From the NCBI GenBank assembly GCA_964430565.1, contig CAYSFD010000018.1, positions 62,001 through 126,000 of the forward strand: a DNA stretch of 64,000 bases, written 5' to 3'. The number at the start of each line of letters is the position of its first letter. Positions within the stretch are counted from its first letter, which is position 1. Source of the DNA: VBDM01 sp964430565. Its GTDB lineage: Bacteria > Pseudomonadota > Gammaproteobacteria > Burkholderiales > SG8-39. The notes beneath the pieces are model-generated. The model did not search any database, was not told the origin of the DNA, and saw nothing but the letters and a program-made list of their open reading frames with translations. Positions 49,366 to 58,485 of the stretch are shown here, piece by piece. Made by a program: the position numbers and the translations under genes.

Positions 49366-51315
49366 TCAAGCCCGCGTCGCCACCGGCGCGTCGTCGGTGG
49401 AAGGCTCGGGCTTCGACTCGGGCCGCACTTCGTCGGCCGGCGGCTCATCGAGCGGCTCGGTCGCCGTCTCCGTCTTTACCACGTCGGGCGCCAGAAACCC
49501 GCCCGACTGGTGCCGCCACAGCCGCTCGTAGAGGCCGCGCGAGGCGAGCAACTCCTCGTGCCTGCCCTGCTCCACGATGCGGCCTGCCTCGATCACGATC
49601 AAACGGTCCATGCGCACGATAGTGGACAAACGATGCGCGATCGCGATCACCGTCTTGCCTTCCATCAGGCCGAGCAATTGCTCCTGGATGGCGAGCTCGA
49701 CCTCGCTGTCGAGCGCCGAGGTCGCTTCGTCGAGCACCAGGATGGGCGCGTCCTTGAGCACCACGCGCGCGAGCGCCACGCGCTGGCGTTGTCCGCCGGA
49801 GAGCTTGACGCCGCGCTCGCCCACATGCGCCTCGTAGCCTTTGCGGCCCTTCCAATCCTGCAGGTCCATGATGAATTCGTGCGCTTGCGCCTTGCGGGCG
49901 GCGGCCTTCACCTCATCGTCGCTCGCCTCCGGGCGGCCGTAGCGGATATTGGCGGCGATCGAGCGGTGCAGGAGCGAAGTGTCCTGCGTCACCATGCCGA
50001 TGGCCGTGCGCAGACTCTCTTGCGTCGCCTGGCCGATGTCCTGTCCATCGATACGGATGCTGCCGCGCTCCGGTTCGAAGAAACGCAGCAGCAAGTTGAC
50101 CAGCGTGGACTTGCCGGCGCCCGAGCGGCCCACCAGGCCCACGCGCTCGCCGGGACGAATCGTAAGATCCAGGTGGTCGAGCACGGGCTGGCCGTCGCGC
50201 CTACCGTAGTTGAAGCTCACGTCCTCGAAGCGGATCTCGCCGCGCGGCACCTCGAGCTCGCGCGCGCCGGGACGGTCGCCTCCGGTGTGCGGCACGGCGA
50301 TCGTCTGCATGCCCTCCTGCACCACGCCGATGTCCTCGAAGATGCCGGTCACTTCCCAGCTCACCCAGCCGGCCACATTGGCAACCTGCCAGGCGAGCGG
50401 CAACGCAGTGGCCACCACACCCGCGCTCACCGTGCCCTGCGCCCAGAGCCAGATGCCGATCGCCGCGGTGCCGGTGAGCAGCGCCGCGTTCATCACCGCA
50501 AGCGCGAACATGAACTTCGAGATCAGCCGCATATGAGCGGCGATCGCAGCCTGATGCTCGTCGATCACCTCGCGCACATAAGCGTCTTCATCGGCCAGTC
50601 GCGCGAACAGCTTCACGGTGAGAATGTTGGTATAGCTGTCCACCACGCGCGCCATCACATGCGAGCGCACTTCCGAACTGGCCCTCGCCAGATCGCGCAT
50701 GCGCGGCACGAAATAGCGCAGGAACACGAGATACCCCAGGAACCACGCGAGCGTGGGCAGGCCCAAGCGCCAGTCCGAGAGTGCCATCAGCACGAACGCG
50801 CTCACGCCGTAGACGGCGATGTACCAGACCGCGCGAATGCTCGCCATCACGCTTTCGCGCAGTGCGTTGGCGGTCTGCATCACGCGGTTGGCGATGCGCC
50901 CGGCAAAATCGTTTTGGAAGAACGGCAGGCTCTGGCGCACCACGTGCCAGTGGCTCTGCCAGCGGATCAGACTGGTGGTGCCCGGGATCAGAGCGTTGTG
51001 GCGGATCGCGACGTCGAGGAGCAACACCAGCGGCCGGACGATGAGCACCAGCGCCACCATGCCAAGCAGCAGGGGCCACTGGCGCGCGAGCGCCGACTGG
51101 CGGTCGACGGCTTCCATCAGCGACACAAGACTGCCGATGAACACCGGGATCACCGTGTCGATCAGCGCCACCGCGAGGCTGGTGGCAAACATGAGCGCGT
51201 ACCAGCCTTTGGCCTGGCGCGCGAAGTGCCAGTAGAAGGCGAGAAGGCCCGGCGGCGGTTCGCCCGGACCCGTGCTGGCCGTTCCGCGAATGCGTGATTC
51301 GAGATAGTCAAACAT
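49366..51315 (-). CDS. ABC exporter with fused permease and ATPase domains
   Basis: A 649-residue half-transporter. Residues 1 to about 330 contain six membrane helices (starting WYALMFATSLAVALIDTVIPVF) of the ABC exporter type. The ATPase domain has Walker A GRSGAGKST, Q-loop MVTQDTSLLHRSI, signature LSGGQRQRVALARVVL, Walker B APILVLDEATSALD and H-loop IAHRLSTI, all complete, followed by an acidic, low-complexity tail. Works as homodimer; substrate could be a lipid, peptide or drug. ATG 51315. 41 bases downstream of the MerR-TPR gene on the same strand. Confidence 0.92.
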   Translation of the reverse strand: MFDYLESRIRGTASTGPGEPPPGLLAFYWHFARQAKGWYALMFATSLAVALIDTVIPVFIGSLVSLMEAVDRQSALARQWPLLLGMVALVLIVRPLVLLLDVAIRHNALIPGTTSLIRWQSHWHVVRQSLPFFQNDFAGRIANRVMQTANALRESVMASIRAVWYIAVYGVSAFVLMALSDWRLGLPTLAWFLGYLVFLRYFVPRMRDLARASSEVRSHVMARVVDSYTNILTVKLFARLADEDAYVREVIDEHQAAIAAHMRLISKFMFALAVMNAALLTGTAAIGIWLWAQGTVSAGVVATALPLAWQVANVAGWVSWEVTGIFEDIGVVQEGMQTIAVPHTGGDRPGARELEVPRGEIRFEDVSFNYGRRDGQPVLDHLDLTIRPGERVGLVGRSGAGKSTLVNLLLRFFEPERGSIRIDGQDIGQATQESLRTAIGMVTQDTSLLHRSIAANIRYGRPEASDDEVKAAARKAQAHEFIMDLQDWKGRKGYEAHVGERGVKLSGGQRQRVALARVVLKDAPILVLDEATSALDSEVELAIQEQLLGLMEGKTVIAIAHRLSTIVRMDRLIVIEAGRIVEQGRHEELLASRGLYERLWRHQSGGFLAPDVVKTETATEPLDEPPADEVRPESKPEPSTDDAPVATRA

Positions 51316-51356
51316 GGGTGATACCCGACATTCTTGCGGACAAGACCCGAGTCGCG

Positions 51357-52172
51357 CTAGTCCGGCTTGGTTCCGACGAGCCTGCGGTACTGCGCCAGGT
51401 GCCGCAGGGCTTGCTTGGGCCGGTTCGACTCCTTGCACAAGAGCGCGAGGTTGTAATGGCAGTCGGCGATGCGCGGATTGCCGCGCAGCGCTTTTTCGTA
51501 GGCCTCCATCGCTTCGTTCTTGCGATCCATGTCCTCAAGGAGAACGCCGAGGTTGTAGAGCAGCAAGGGGTCGGCGCCTTGCGTCTTGAGGGCTCTGCGG
51601 TACATGTCCTCGGCGTCTGCGAGACGCCCGGCTTCGTGCAGCAGCCTTCCGAGGTTGATATAGGCGCTCAAGTGCCCGGGGGCGGCGGCGATGGCCCGCT
51701 CATACGCTTTGCGCGCGGCACCGGGATCGTCTCTTTCCAGATCGGATCCCCGATCGAACCATTGTTCCGCGCTCGCCGCCACGTCGTTCCGCTCTATCAC
51801 GCTCAATGGGCCTTCGTCTGGATCGCCGTCGAACTCGAGCAGGTACTGCCCGGAGTCTGCCTGCCAGCGGCTGCCGCCTTCCTTGACAACGACGCGATCG
51901 CCCACCGCGCCGATGGCGAGTCCCGAGAGCGGCATCGCTTTAGGGAGGTGGCGGCGCAATTCCTTGAGCGATCGATTGATCCTTTTCGGCGGCACATGGG
52001 CCGTGGCGAGCGCCTGTGCGGTGCGAAGGACGATCAGGTCCTGGAATGAGAAGAGGTAGGTCTTGCGCGGACCGCGCGCGGGCGTGACGAACCCGGCCCT
52101 GACCAGACTGTGGATGGTGCTGCGCGGCAAGCCGAGCAGCCGCTCGACGTCGCGCACGCCGTACTGGTGCAT
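51357..52172 (-). CDS. MerR-type regulator with TPR repeats
   Basis: A 271-residue protein. Residues 1-75 are a MerR-type DNA-binding domain (YGVRDVERLLGLPRSTIHSLVRAGFVTPARGPRKTYLFSFQDLIVLRTAQAL). After a middle domain, residues 150-271 carry four tetratricopeptide-like repeats (AYINLGRLLHEAGRLADAEDMYRRAL, LLYNLGVLLEDMDRKNEAMEAYEKAL, DCHYNLALLCKESNRPKQALRHL). This fusion suggests a regulator that responds to protein partners rather than a metal. It is 24 bases downstream of the Ku gene, so may control or be co-transcribed with Ku. Confidence 0.85.
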   Translation of the reverse strand: MHQYGVRDVERLLGLPRSTIHSLVRAGFVTPARGPRKTYLFSFQDLIVLRTAQALATAHVPPKRINRSLKELRRHLPKAMPLSGLAIGAVGDRVVVKEGGSRWQADSGQYLLEFDGDPDEGPLSVIERNDVAASAEQWFDRGSDLERDDPGAARKAYERAIAAAPGHLSAYINLGRLLHEAGRLADAEDMYRRALKTQGADPLLLYNLGVLLEDMDRKNEAMEAYEKALRGNPRIADCHYNLALLCKESNRPKQALRHLAQYRRLVGTKPD

Positions 52173-52196
52173 GGCGGGCTGACGGGCCAGAGCCGG

Positions 52197-53075
52197 CTAT
52201 TTCCTCGCGGCCTTTTTTGCGGCGGGCTGGGGAGACTCGGCGGCGCGCTTGGGGGGCTTGCGCGTTTCCGCCTGCGGCTGCGGCGCGTTCACCGGCGCAG
52301 CCGCCCTCTTCTCGAGGCTAGCGCGCAGCGCCTCCATGAGATCGATGACCTGCGCGCCGCTTTCGGGCGCCTCGGTCAGCGTGATCTCCTGGCCTTCGAC
52401 TTTCTTCTGCACCGCGGCTTCGATTCGATCGCGCACGTCGTCCTTGTACGCGCTCGGGTCGAATTTGTCCGACGCCTGCTGCTCGATCAACTGCCGGGCG
52501 AGGTTCAGCTCGGCGTCTTTCACTTCGATCTTCGGGATCTCGATCTCCTTGATTGACCTCACCTCGGCGGCGTAAAGCAGCTGCTGCATGACCAGGCCGT
52601 CCTCCACCGGACGGATCATCACGATGTATTGCTTACCGCGCGCAGCCCAGCGTCCGAGCGCGCAGCGGTTCGTCTCGCGCAGCGCCTTGGTCAGGAGCGC
52701 ATAGGGCTTGGCGCCGCCCTTATCCGGCGCGAGGTAATAGGCCTTGTCGAAGTACACCGGGTCGATCGAGTCGATCGGGACGAATTCGGCGATGTCGGCG
52801 GTGTGCGTGCCGGTCTCCTCGAGCGCCTTCAGCTCTTCGGGCGTGAACATCACGTACTGGTCTTTTGCGAATTCATAGCCCTTCGCCATGTCCTCGCGGG
52901 CGACCGCGACCTCTTCCTTCACGCACAGATACTGCTGCTTGAGCCGCGATCCGCAACCCTTGTGCAGCAGGTTGAATGAAATCGCCCGGCTCGCCTCGGT
53001 GGCGGAAAAAAGCTTCACCGGAATGGACACCAGTCCGAACGAAACCGTCAGCGACGCAATCGATCGTGCAGCCAT
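52197..53075 (-). CDS. ku: Ku protein (non-homologous end joining)
   Basis: A 292-residue bacterial Ku. It starts MAARSIASLTVSFGLVSIPVKLFSATEA and has FNLLHKGCGSRLKQQYLC, KGYEFAKDQYVMFTPEELKAL, FDKAYYLAPDKGGAKPYALLTKAL and GRWAARGKQYIVMIRPVEDGLVMQQL, the typical Ku core. It has a basic C-terminus (KPPKRAAESPQPAAKKAARK) typical of single-domain Ku, used for DNA binding. The ring-shaped homodimer binds double-strand ends and recruits LigD. The ATG at 53075 is the canonical start. Neighbouring LigD gene is 133 bases upstream. Confidence 0.96.
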   Translation of the reverse strand: MAARSIASLTVSFGLVSIPVKLFSATEASRAISFNLLHKGCGSRLKQQYLCVKEEVAVAREDMAKGYEFAKDQYVMFTPEELKALEETGTHTADIAEFVPIDSIDPVYFDKAYYLAPDKGGAKPYALLTKALRETNRCALGRWAARGKQYIVMIRPVEDGLVMQQLLYAAEVRSIKEIEIPKIEVKDAELNLARQLIEQQASDKFDPSAYKDDVRDRIEAAVQKKVEGQEITLTEAPESGAQVIDLMEALRASLEKRAAAPVNAPQPQAETRKPPKRAAESPQPAAKKAARK

Positions 53076-53092
53076 GCCTTGCCTCCAATCTT

Positions 53093-53175
53093 TGTCATCC
53101 TGAGCGCAGCGAAGGATCTGCTTTTCGATCGGCACCCGCGGAAGCAGATTCTTCTGACTCCAGCTTCAGAATGAC
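53093..53175. repeat. dispersed inverted repeat (GTCATCCTGAGC...AGAATGAC)
   Basis: An 83-base element in the LigD-Ku gap. Its left part GTCATCCTGAGCGCAGCGA is the widely seen motif of intergenic repeats; the right part CAGCTTCAGAATGAC is an imperfect inverse. It separates the two genes that would otherwise be one operon. Confidence 0.65.
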
Positions 53176-53207
53176 GCTTAAGCCCTTGTTGTCAAAGGGG
53201 GTCGATT

Positions 53208-56027
53208 CTACGCCTTCGCGCGCCCGAGTGCACGTTCGAGGCTTTGCTTGCGCGTCAAGGCGTCGCGCCAGCGATCGCCGGTTTTGGCCAGGCGCTCCGC
53301 GACGTTCGTGATCCTGAAGTCGAGCGGGTGCGCCTTGGCCAGCTCCTCCCAGGTGAGCGGCATCGACACCGGGGCGCCGGGCGCGCCTCGGGGGGAATAA
53401 GCGACGTTCAGCGTCTTGCCGCGAACGTTCATGTTGTAATCCATGAAAATCTTGCCGGTGCGTTTCGGGACGCTCCACTCCACCGTCACCTCCTTCGGAT
53501 GCAGGCGTACTAGGTGCCGGCCGACCATCTCGCTTACCTTGCGCGCGGCGTCGAAATCCAGCGTGCGTTCGATCGGCACGAAGACATGCAGGCCCGTCTT
53601 GCCCGACGTCTTGACGATCGCGTCCAGCCCCATGCTCGAAAGCAGCTCGCGCAGCCGGAACGCGACTTCCTTTCCCTTCTCGAAGGCGACGGTGTTCAGC
53701 TCGGGCTCATCGCCCGGCGCCTCCTTTCCGGAATAGATGTAAGGGTCGATGTCGAAGACGACGTAGTCTGGAAAATTGAGAACTGAGCTTTCGAGCGCAG
53801 CGAGTGAGCTCTCATAGTCGGCGCCCTTCGCCTCCGTATCCGGGCCCGGTTTCGCGCGCGAATGCCAGATGTGGAACTCGAGCGTACCCGACTGCGCGAG
53901 CCACAACAGCGTCGCGAGGTTGTTGCACAGCAGATAGTCGTGCCGCTCGTCCTTGTGTTCCGAGAAAATGGTTATGGACTCTGCGAACTCGGGGCACGCC
54001 TCGCCCCAGTGCTTCTGGAAAAAACGCTCCCCGCCTATGCCCTCGGGCATGCGGATCATGGTAAGCGGCCGATCGGCGAGATGCGGCAGGATGAAGGACG
54101 AGACCCGAGCAAAGTAACGCAGCAGCTCGCGCTTGGTCACCGCGGGTTGCTTCAGCGCTGGATCGGCGGGCCAATACACGCGGTCGAGATGCGTGAGGCG
54201 GATCTGATGCGAACCGACCGCGATCGGAAAAGCCGTTTTTTTGTTCTCCAGTTGCCGTAGGACGTCGTCCACCAGCGTATCGGTCGAGCGGGTCGCGGCC
54301 GCTTGAACGGTCGGGCGCGGCTCCGTGCGCTTCACGGACTTCGGATCGATGTCGTCCCGGAGCCTCAGGAACACTCCCGCGCGCAGCATGCCGTCGGGCG
54401 TCCAGTTCTGGAACTGCACTTCGACGACGAGCTCGGGTCTGACCCAGTATGTCGGGCTGTGAAGCTCCGGTGTCTCGGCGAAAGGGCAGGCGTCGGTCTT
54501 GAGCGCCTCGCAGCGCGCCTTGACCTCTCCGAGCGTGTGCTCGTCGAACCCGGAACCCACGTGGCCGGCGTACTGAAGTTTCCCGCCGCTCCAGTGGCCG
54601 AGAAGGAGCGCCCCGAGCGGCTCGCGCGAGCCCTTGCCCTTCGTATAGCCACCGACGACGAACTCGCCGCTGTGCGTGGACTTGATCTTGAGCCACGAGC
54701 CCGAGCGCCGGCCTGCCTCATACTTGCTGTCTTTGCGTTTGGCGATGACGCCCTCGAAGCCGCTGGCGAGCGCCGCGCGGTACAGCTCCTCCCCGTCCTC
54801 TCCTGCGTGAACGAGCTGCACGTGCGCCGTGGGCAGCAGGCATTGCGCGAGCCAGCGCCGCCGGTCGGCGTAAGGCGCCGCGCGCAGATCGAGGCCGGCG
54901 AAGTGCAGGAGGTCGAAGCAGTACAGGACCACGGGTGCGGTGCGGTCGGCGGCCGCAATCTCGCGCTCGGTCTTCAGCTGCGCGCGCTCCTGGAGCGCCG
55001 CAAAAGAGGGCTTGCCGCTCGCGTCGAAGGCCGCGATCTCGCCGTCGAGCACCATCCCCTTCACCCCCTGTTGCGCGAGCTCGGCGACGAGCTTCGGGAA
55101 CGAGTTCGTGAGGTCCAGCCCGCGCCGCGAGCGCAGCCTCACCTCTTTGTCCTCGATGAACACGAGCACGCGATAGCCGTCGAGCTTGGGCTCCCACGCC
55201 CAGTCGGGATGAGTGAACGGGGCATCGCGCAATTCGGCGAGCATTGGCTCGAGCTTTGCGGGCATCGCCTCCGCCTCGCCCGCGGGCGTCAGCCGCGCGG
55301 CCGGAATCCGGCGCACCGGCATAGCCTTCAGATCCGCGACCGCCATGCCGGAGAGGACTGAGCGGTTCTGAACGGTCACGTCCGTTTCCGTCGCGAATCG
55401 GTCCTTGTGCTTGATTAGGAGCCAGTTCTTCTTGTCGGACATTCGAACTAGGGCAAACGAGCCCTTCAGCTTCTCTCCGCGAAGGAGCACGCTCAACTTG
55501 CCCTTCTCCAGTTCCTCCCTCACGCGACGCTCGGCCTCGGCCCGGTCGTGGAACCAGTGCTCGCCGCCCTCGTCGGGCGTGTACACGCCGCAATCCCAGA
55601 CGATCACCTCGCCCGCGCCGTACTGCTTGGGCGGAATCACGCCCTCGAACGATGCGTACTCGTAGGGGTGGTCCTCGGTCTGCGCCGCAAAGCGCTTTTG
55701 ACTGCGGTCGAGCGACGGGCCTTTCGGAACGGCCCAAGACTTGAGAACTCCGTCGCATTCGAGCCGGAAGTCATAGTGAAGCTGGCGCGCCGAATGCTGC
55801 TGGACGACGAACAGCAACGGCCCCTTGCCTGGGGCTGGCGCGGGCGCCGGCTCGGGAGTCGCATCGAATACGCGCTTTTCTCGGTATTCGCGCAGGGTCG
55901 CTTCAGCCCCCGCTGCCTGAGCTCCCGCCTTGGCGGGATGGCGGGTGCGTTTGATTATCGAAGAGGGAGGAGCCAAGAAAACCTTGCCGCTATGCTTGAT
56001 CGACGCAATTCTAGGAGCAAACTCCAC
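53208..56027 (-). CDS. ligD: DNA ligase D (phosphoesterase-ligase-polymerase)
   Basis: A 939-residue multi-domain NHEJ ligase. In order: N-terminal 3'-phosphoesterase (about residues 45-205; LHYDFRLECDGVLKSWAVPKGP, with EDHPYEYASFEG), ATP-dependent ligase (about 260-560; adenylated Lys281 in WEPKLDGYRVLVF, EGVIAKRKDSKYE, SGEFVVGGYTKG) and C-terminal primase-polymerase (about 640-935; RYFARVSSFILPHLADRPLTMIR, FDIDPY with the metal acids). The GTG at 56027 opens the frame; an in-frame TTG at 55976 is an alternative. This order (PE-Lig-Pol) is that of Pseudomonas-type LigD. Closes double-strand breaks with Ku. Confidence 0.95.
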   Translation of the reverse strand: MEFAPRIASIKHSGKVFLAPPSSIIKRTRHPAKAGAQAAGAEATLREYREKRVFDATPEPAPAPAPGKGPLLFVVQQHSARQLHYDFRLECDGVLKSWAVPKGPSLDRSQKRFAAQTEDHPYEYASFEGVIPPKQYGAGEVIVWDCGVYTPDEGGEHWFHDRAEAERRVREELEKGKLSVLLRGEKLKGSFALVRMSDKKNWLLIKHKDRFATETDVTVQNRSVLSGMAVADLKAMPVRRIPAARLTPAGEAEAMPAKLEPMLAELRDAPFTHPDWAWEPKLDGYRVLVFIEDKEVRLRSRRGLDLTNSFPKLVAELAQQGVKGMVLDGEIAAFDASGKPSFAALQERAQLKTEREIAAADRTAPVVLYCFDLLHFAGLDLRAAPYADRRRWLAQCLLPTAHVQLVHAGEDGEELYRAALASGFEGVIAKRKDSKYEAGRRSGSWLKIKSTHSGEFVVGGYTKGKGSREPLGALLLGHWSGGKLQYAGHVGSGFDEHTLGEVKARCEALKTDACPFAETPELHSPTYWVRPELVVEVQFQNWTPDGMLRAGVFLRLRDDIDPKSVKRTEPRPTVQAAATRSTDTLVDDVLRQLENKKTAFPIAVGSHQIRLTHLDRVYWPADPALKQPAVTKRELLRYFARVSSFILPHLADRPLTMIRMPEGIGGERFFQKHWGEACPEFAESITIFSEHKDERHDYLLCNNLATLLWLAQSGTLEFHIWHSRAKPGPDTEAKGADYESSLAALESSVLNFPDYVVFDIDPYIYSGKEAPGDEPELNTVAFEKGKEVAFRLRELLSSMGLDAIVKTSGKTGLHVFVPIERTLDFDAARKVSEMVGRHLVRLHPKEVTVEWSVPKRTGKIFMDYNMNVRGKTLNVAYSPRGAPGAPVSMPLTWEELAKAHPLDFRITNVAERLAKTGDRWRDALTRKQSLERALGRAKA

Positions 56028-56081
56028 ACCGCTGTTGGCGTGCTATCGTGGAGCGGTCGAACGGTACCAAGTCTTTTCCCC

Positions 56082-56792
56082 ATGCGCCTGCTGGCGGGAA
56101 CGAGCGGCTTTTCCTACAAGGAGTGGCTGGGCAAGTTCTACCCGGAGAAGCTCCCGGGAGACGCGATGCTGCGCTACTACGCCGAGCGCCTCGTGACCGT
56201 CGAGATCAACAACACCTTCTACCGCATGCCGGCGGAAACGATGCTGTCCAACTGGACGAAGGAAGTACCCGATCATTTCACCTTCACCCTAAAAGCGCCA
56301 CGACGGATCACGCACGAGAAACGCTTGCGCGAAGCCGACCAGGACGTGGCCGAGTTCCTGCGGCGAGCGCAGCTCCTCGGAGACAAGCTCGGGGCAATCC
56401 TCTTCCAGCTGCCGCCTTTTCTCAAGAAAGACCTGCCCCGGCTGAAGAACTTTCTCGCCCTGCTGCCGCCCGAAGCGCGCGTCGCCTTCGAGTTCCGCAA
56501 CGAGTCATGGCAGGACAGCGAAGTGCACGAGACCCTTCGGGGCCACGGAGCGATGCTGTGCGTCACCGACACCGATGAAGGCGACACACCCTTCGTTTCT
56601 ACCTCGGATCACGGCTACCTTCGCCTGCGGCGCACCCACTACGATGACTCCGACCTGCGCGCCTGGGCGGAAAAACTCGCAGCGCTGAAACTGGATCGCG
56701 CCTATGTCTATTTCATGCACGAGGACGACGCGCTGGGTACGAACTGGGCGCGGCGCCTGAACGAAATCTGGCGCGGGGTACAGCCTCAGTAG
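56082..56792 (+). CDS. DUF72 family protein
   Basis: A 236-residue TIM-barrel-like protein. Typical features: MRLLAGTSGFSYKEWLGKFYPEKL, AERLVTVEINNTFYRMP, FTFTLKAPRRITHEKRL, FEFRNESWQ and DHGYLRLRRTHYD, ending KLAALKLDRAYVYFMHEDD. ATG 56082 fits the family start; the frame opens earlier with no similarity. It is divergent from ligD, 54 bases away, so they may share a regulator. DUF72 proteins (YecE-like) have no settled function but often lie near DNA-repair genes. Confidence 0.9.
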   Translation: MRLLAGTSGFSYKEWLGKFYPEKLPGDAMLRYYAERLVTVEINNTFYRMPAETMLSNWTKEVPDHFTFTLKAPRRITHEKRLREADQDVAEFLRRAQLLGDKLGAILFQLPPFLKKDLPRLKNFLALLPPEARVAFEFRNESWQDSEVHETLRGHGAMLCVTDTDEGDTPFVSTSDHGYLRLRRTHYDDSDLRAWAEKLAALKLDRAYVYFMHEDDALGTNWARRLNEIWRGVQPQ

Positions 56793-58411
56793 CCGACAGC
56801 GGCCCCGTCGCTCCTAGGATCCGCGCCGCCGATGCGCACCCCCGATACGGGGTCGATGGTAATGCCGTGCGCGTGGCCGGCGAGCTCGCACCAGTCCGGC
56901 CAGCGGTTCACCGCGTGCCCCCGGCGCTTGAGTTCCTTCACGGTCGCCTCCGGAAAACGCCCTTCGATGTTGAGCAGGTCGCGCGAGTCGCCGATGTTGA
57001 AACGCCCCGAAAGCCAGCGCGGCATCTCGAGAGCCTGCTGCATGTCGAAGCCGAGGTCGATGAGGCCCACGTAGCTCTGCAGGTGGATCTGCGGCTGGCC
57101 GTCCGCGCCCATGCAGCCGAGCACCTGCCAGGGCCGGCCGTCCTTGAGCGCGATCGACGCAATCAGCGTGTGCATCGGCCGCTTGCCGGGCTCGAGGTGG
57201 TTGGGATGCTGCGGATCGAGCGAGAAGTACGCCGAGCGGTTCTGCAGCACGATGCCGGTGTCCCCCGCGACCACGCCCGAACCGAACGTGAAGTAAAGGC
57301 TCTGGATCAGCGCGGCGGCGTTGCCGTCCTTGTCCACAGAGCAAACGAATACGGTGTCGCCCGCGAGCGTACCGTGCGAGGGAACCAGGTCCCAGGGAAG
57401 CGCGCGGTCGGCGCGCATCAGGCGCCTCCGCTCATCAGCGTAGGACTTCGAGATCAGGCGCTCGACCGGAACCGGCTGAAACTCGGGATCGGCGAGCAGT
57501 TTGTCGCGGTCGTGATAGGCGATCTGCTTCGCCTGCACGAGCAGGTGCGCGAGCTCGGGCCCGAGCGGATCCATCCTGCTGATCTCGTGGGGCTCGATGA
57601 GGTTGAGCATCTCGAGCACGGTGAACCCTTGAGTCGGCGGCGGCGTTTCGAAAATCTCCGCGCCGTGGTAGGTCGCCGAGAGCGGCTCGCCCCAGCTGGC
57701 GCGCTGCGCGCCAAAGTCTCCTTCGTCGAAGAATCCTCCGCCCGCGCGGGAAAAAGCCGCGAGCGCACGCGCCGTCTCTCCGGCATAGAAACCCTCGTGT
57801 CCGCCCGACGCGATCCGCTCCAGCACCAGCGCGAGCCCGCGGTTGACGAGCTTGTCGCCCGCGCGCGGCGCGGCCCCGCCGGGGGTGAAGATCGCAAGGG
57901 CTTGGGCGTTCAGGGCCTTGTCGGCGGCGTGCAGTTCGATCGCGCGCGCAAGCCGTCCGGTCACGGGAAATCCCTCGCGCGCGTACCCGATCGCCGCCGC
58001 GAGATCACGGGCAAAAGGCAGGCGGCCGTATTCCTCGTGCGCCGCGCACCAGCTCGCGACCCCGCCCGGGACGGAGAGCGTTGCGGGAAGAAAGCCGCGC
58101 AGCGGGATTTCTTTCATGCCACGCGAGCTGAACCAGTCGATGCTTCCGCCCTTCGCGGCGCGTCCCCCGCCGTTCAGGTAGCGCACGCGGCGAGCCTTGG
58201 CGTCGTAGATGAGCCAGAAGGCGTCGCCGCCGACGCTCGTCATGTGCGGATAGAGCACGGCGAGCGCAGCCCCCGCTGCGATCGCGGCATCTACCGCCGA
58301 GCCTCCGGCGCGTAGCGCGTCAACGCCCGCGGCGGAGGCGAGCGCATGCGGCGAGGCGACCATGCCCGTCGGCGCGATGGTCGGCGGCCTGCCGGTGTTT
58401 ATCGGGAACAT
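56786..58411 (-). CDS. gamma-glutamyltransferase family protein
   Basis: A 541-residue Ntn-hydrolase of the GGT family. It opens with TGMVASPHALASAAGVDALRAGGSAVDAAIAAGAALAVLYPHM, the typical family start, and has the nucleophile region GDTVFVCSVDKDGNAAALIQSLYFTFGSGV near residue 350; Thr in GDT is the likely self-processing residue. There is no signal peptide, so it is cytosolic like YwrD-type members. Autoprocessing would give a large and small subunit. Gamma-glutamyl or other amide substrates. Converges on the DUF72 gene with a 7-base overlap. It is divergent from the BoxD-like gene. Confidence 0.9.
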   Translation of the reverse strand: MFPINTGRPPTIAPTGMVASPHALASAAGVDALRAGGSAVDAAIAAGAALAVLYPHMTSVGGDAFWLIYDAKARRVRYLNGGGRAAKGGSIDWFSSRGMKEIPLRGFLPATLSVPGGVASWCAAHEEYGRLPFARDLAAAIGYAREGFPVTGRLARAIELHAADKALNAQALAIFTPGGAAPRAGDKLVNRGLALVLERIASGGHEGFYAGETARALAAFSRAGGGFFDEGDFGAQRASWGEPLSATYHGAEIFETPPPTQGFTVLEMLNLIEPHEISRMDPLGPELAHLLVQAKQIAYHDRDKLLADPEFQPVPVERLISKSYADERRRLMRADRALPWDLVPSHGTLAGDTVFVCSVDKDGNAAALIQSLYFTFGSGVVAGDTGIVLQNRSAYFSLDPQHPNHLEPGKRPMHTLIASIALKDGRPWQVLGCMGADGQPQIHLQSYVGLIDLGFDMQQALEMPRWLSGRFNIGDSRDLLNIEGRFPEATVKELKRRGHAVNRWPDWCELAGHAHGITIDPVSGVRIGGADPRSDGAAVGY

Positions 58412-58485
58412 CTCGCCTGGATTTTACGCGGATGCGCCGCGGAATTGCTTGCGCTATCCTTGCCGCACACGAAAGGAACCACAGC

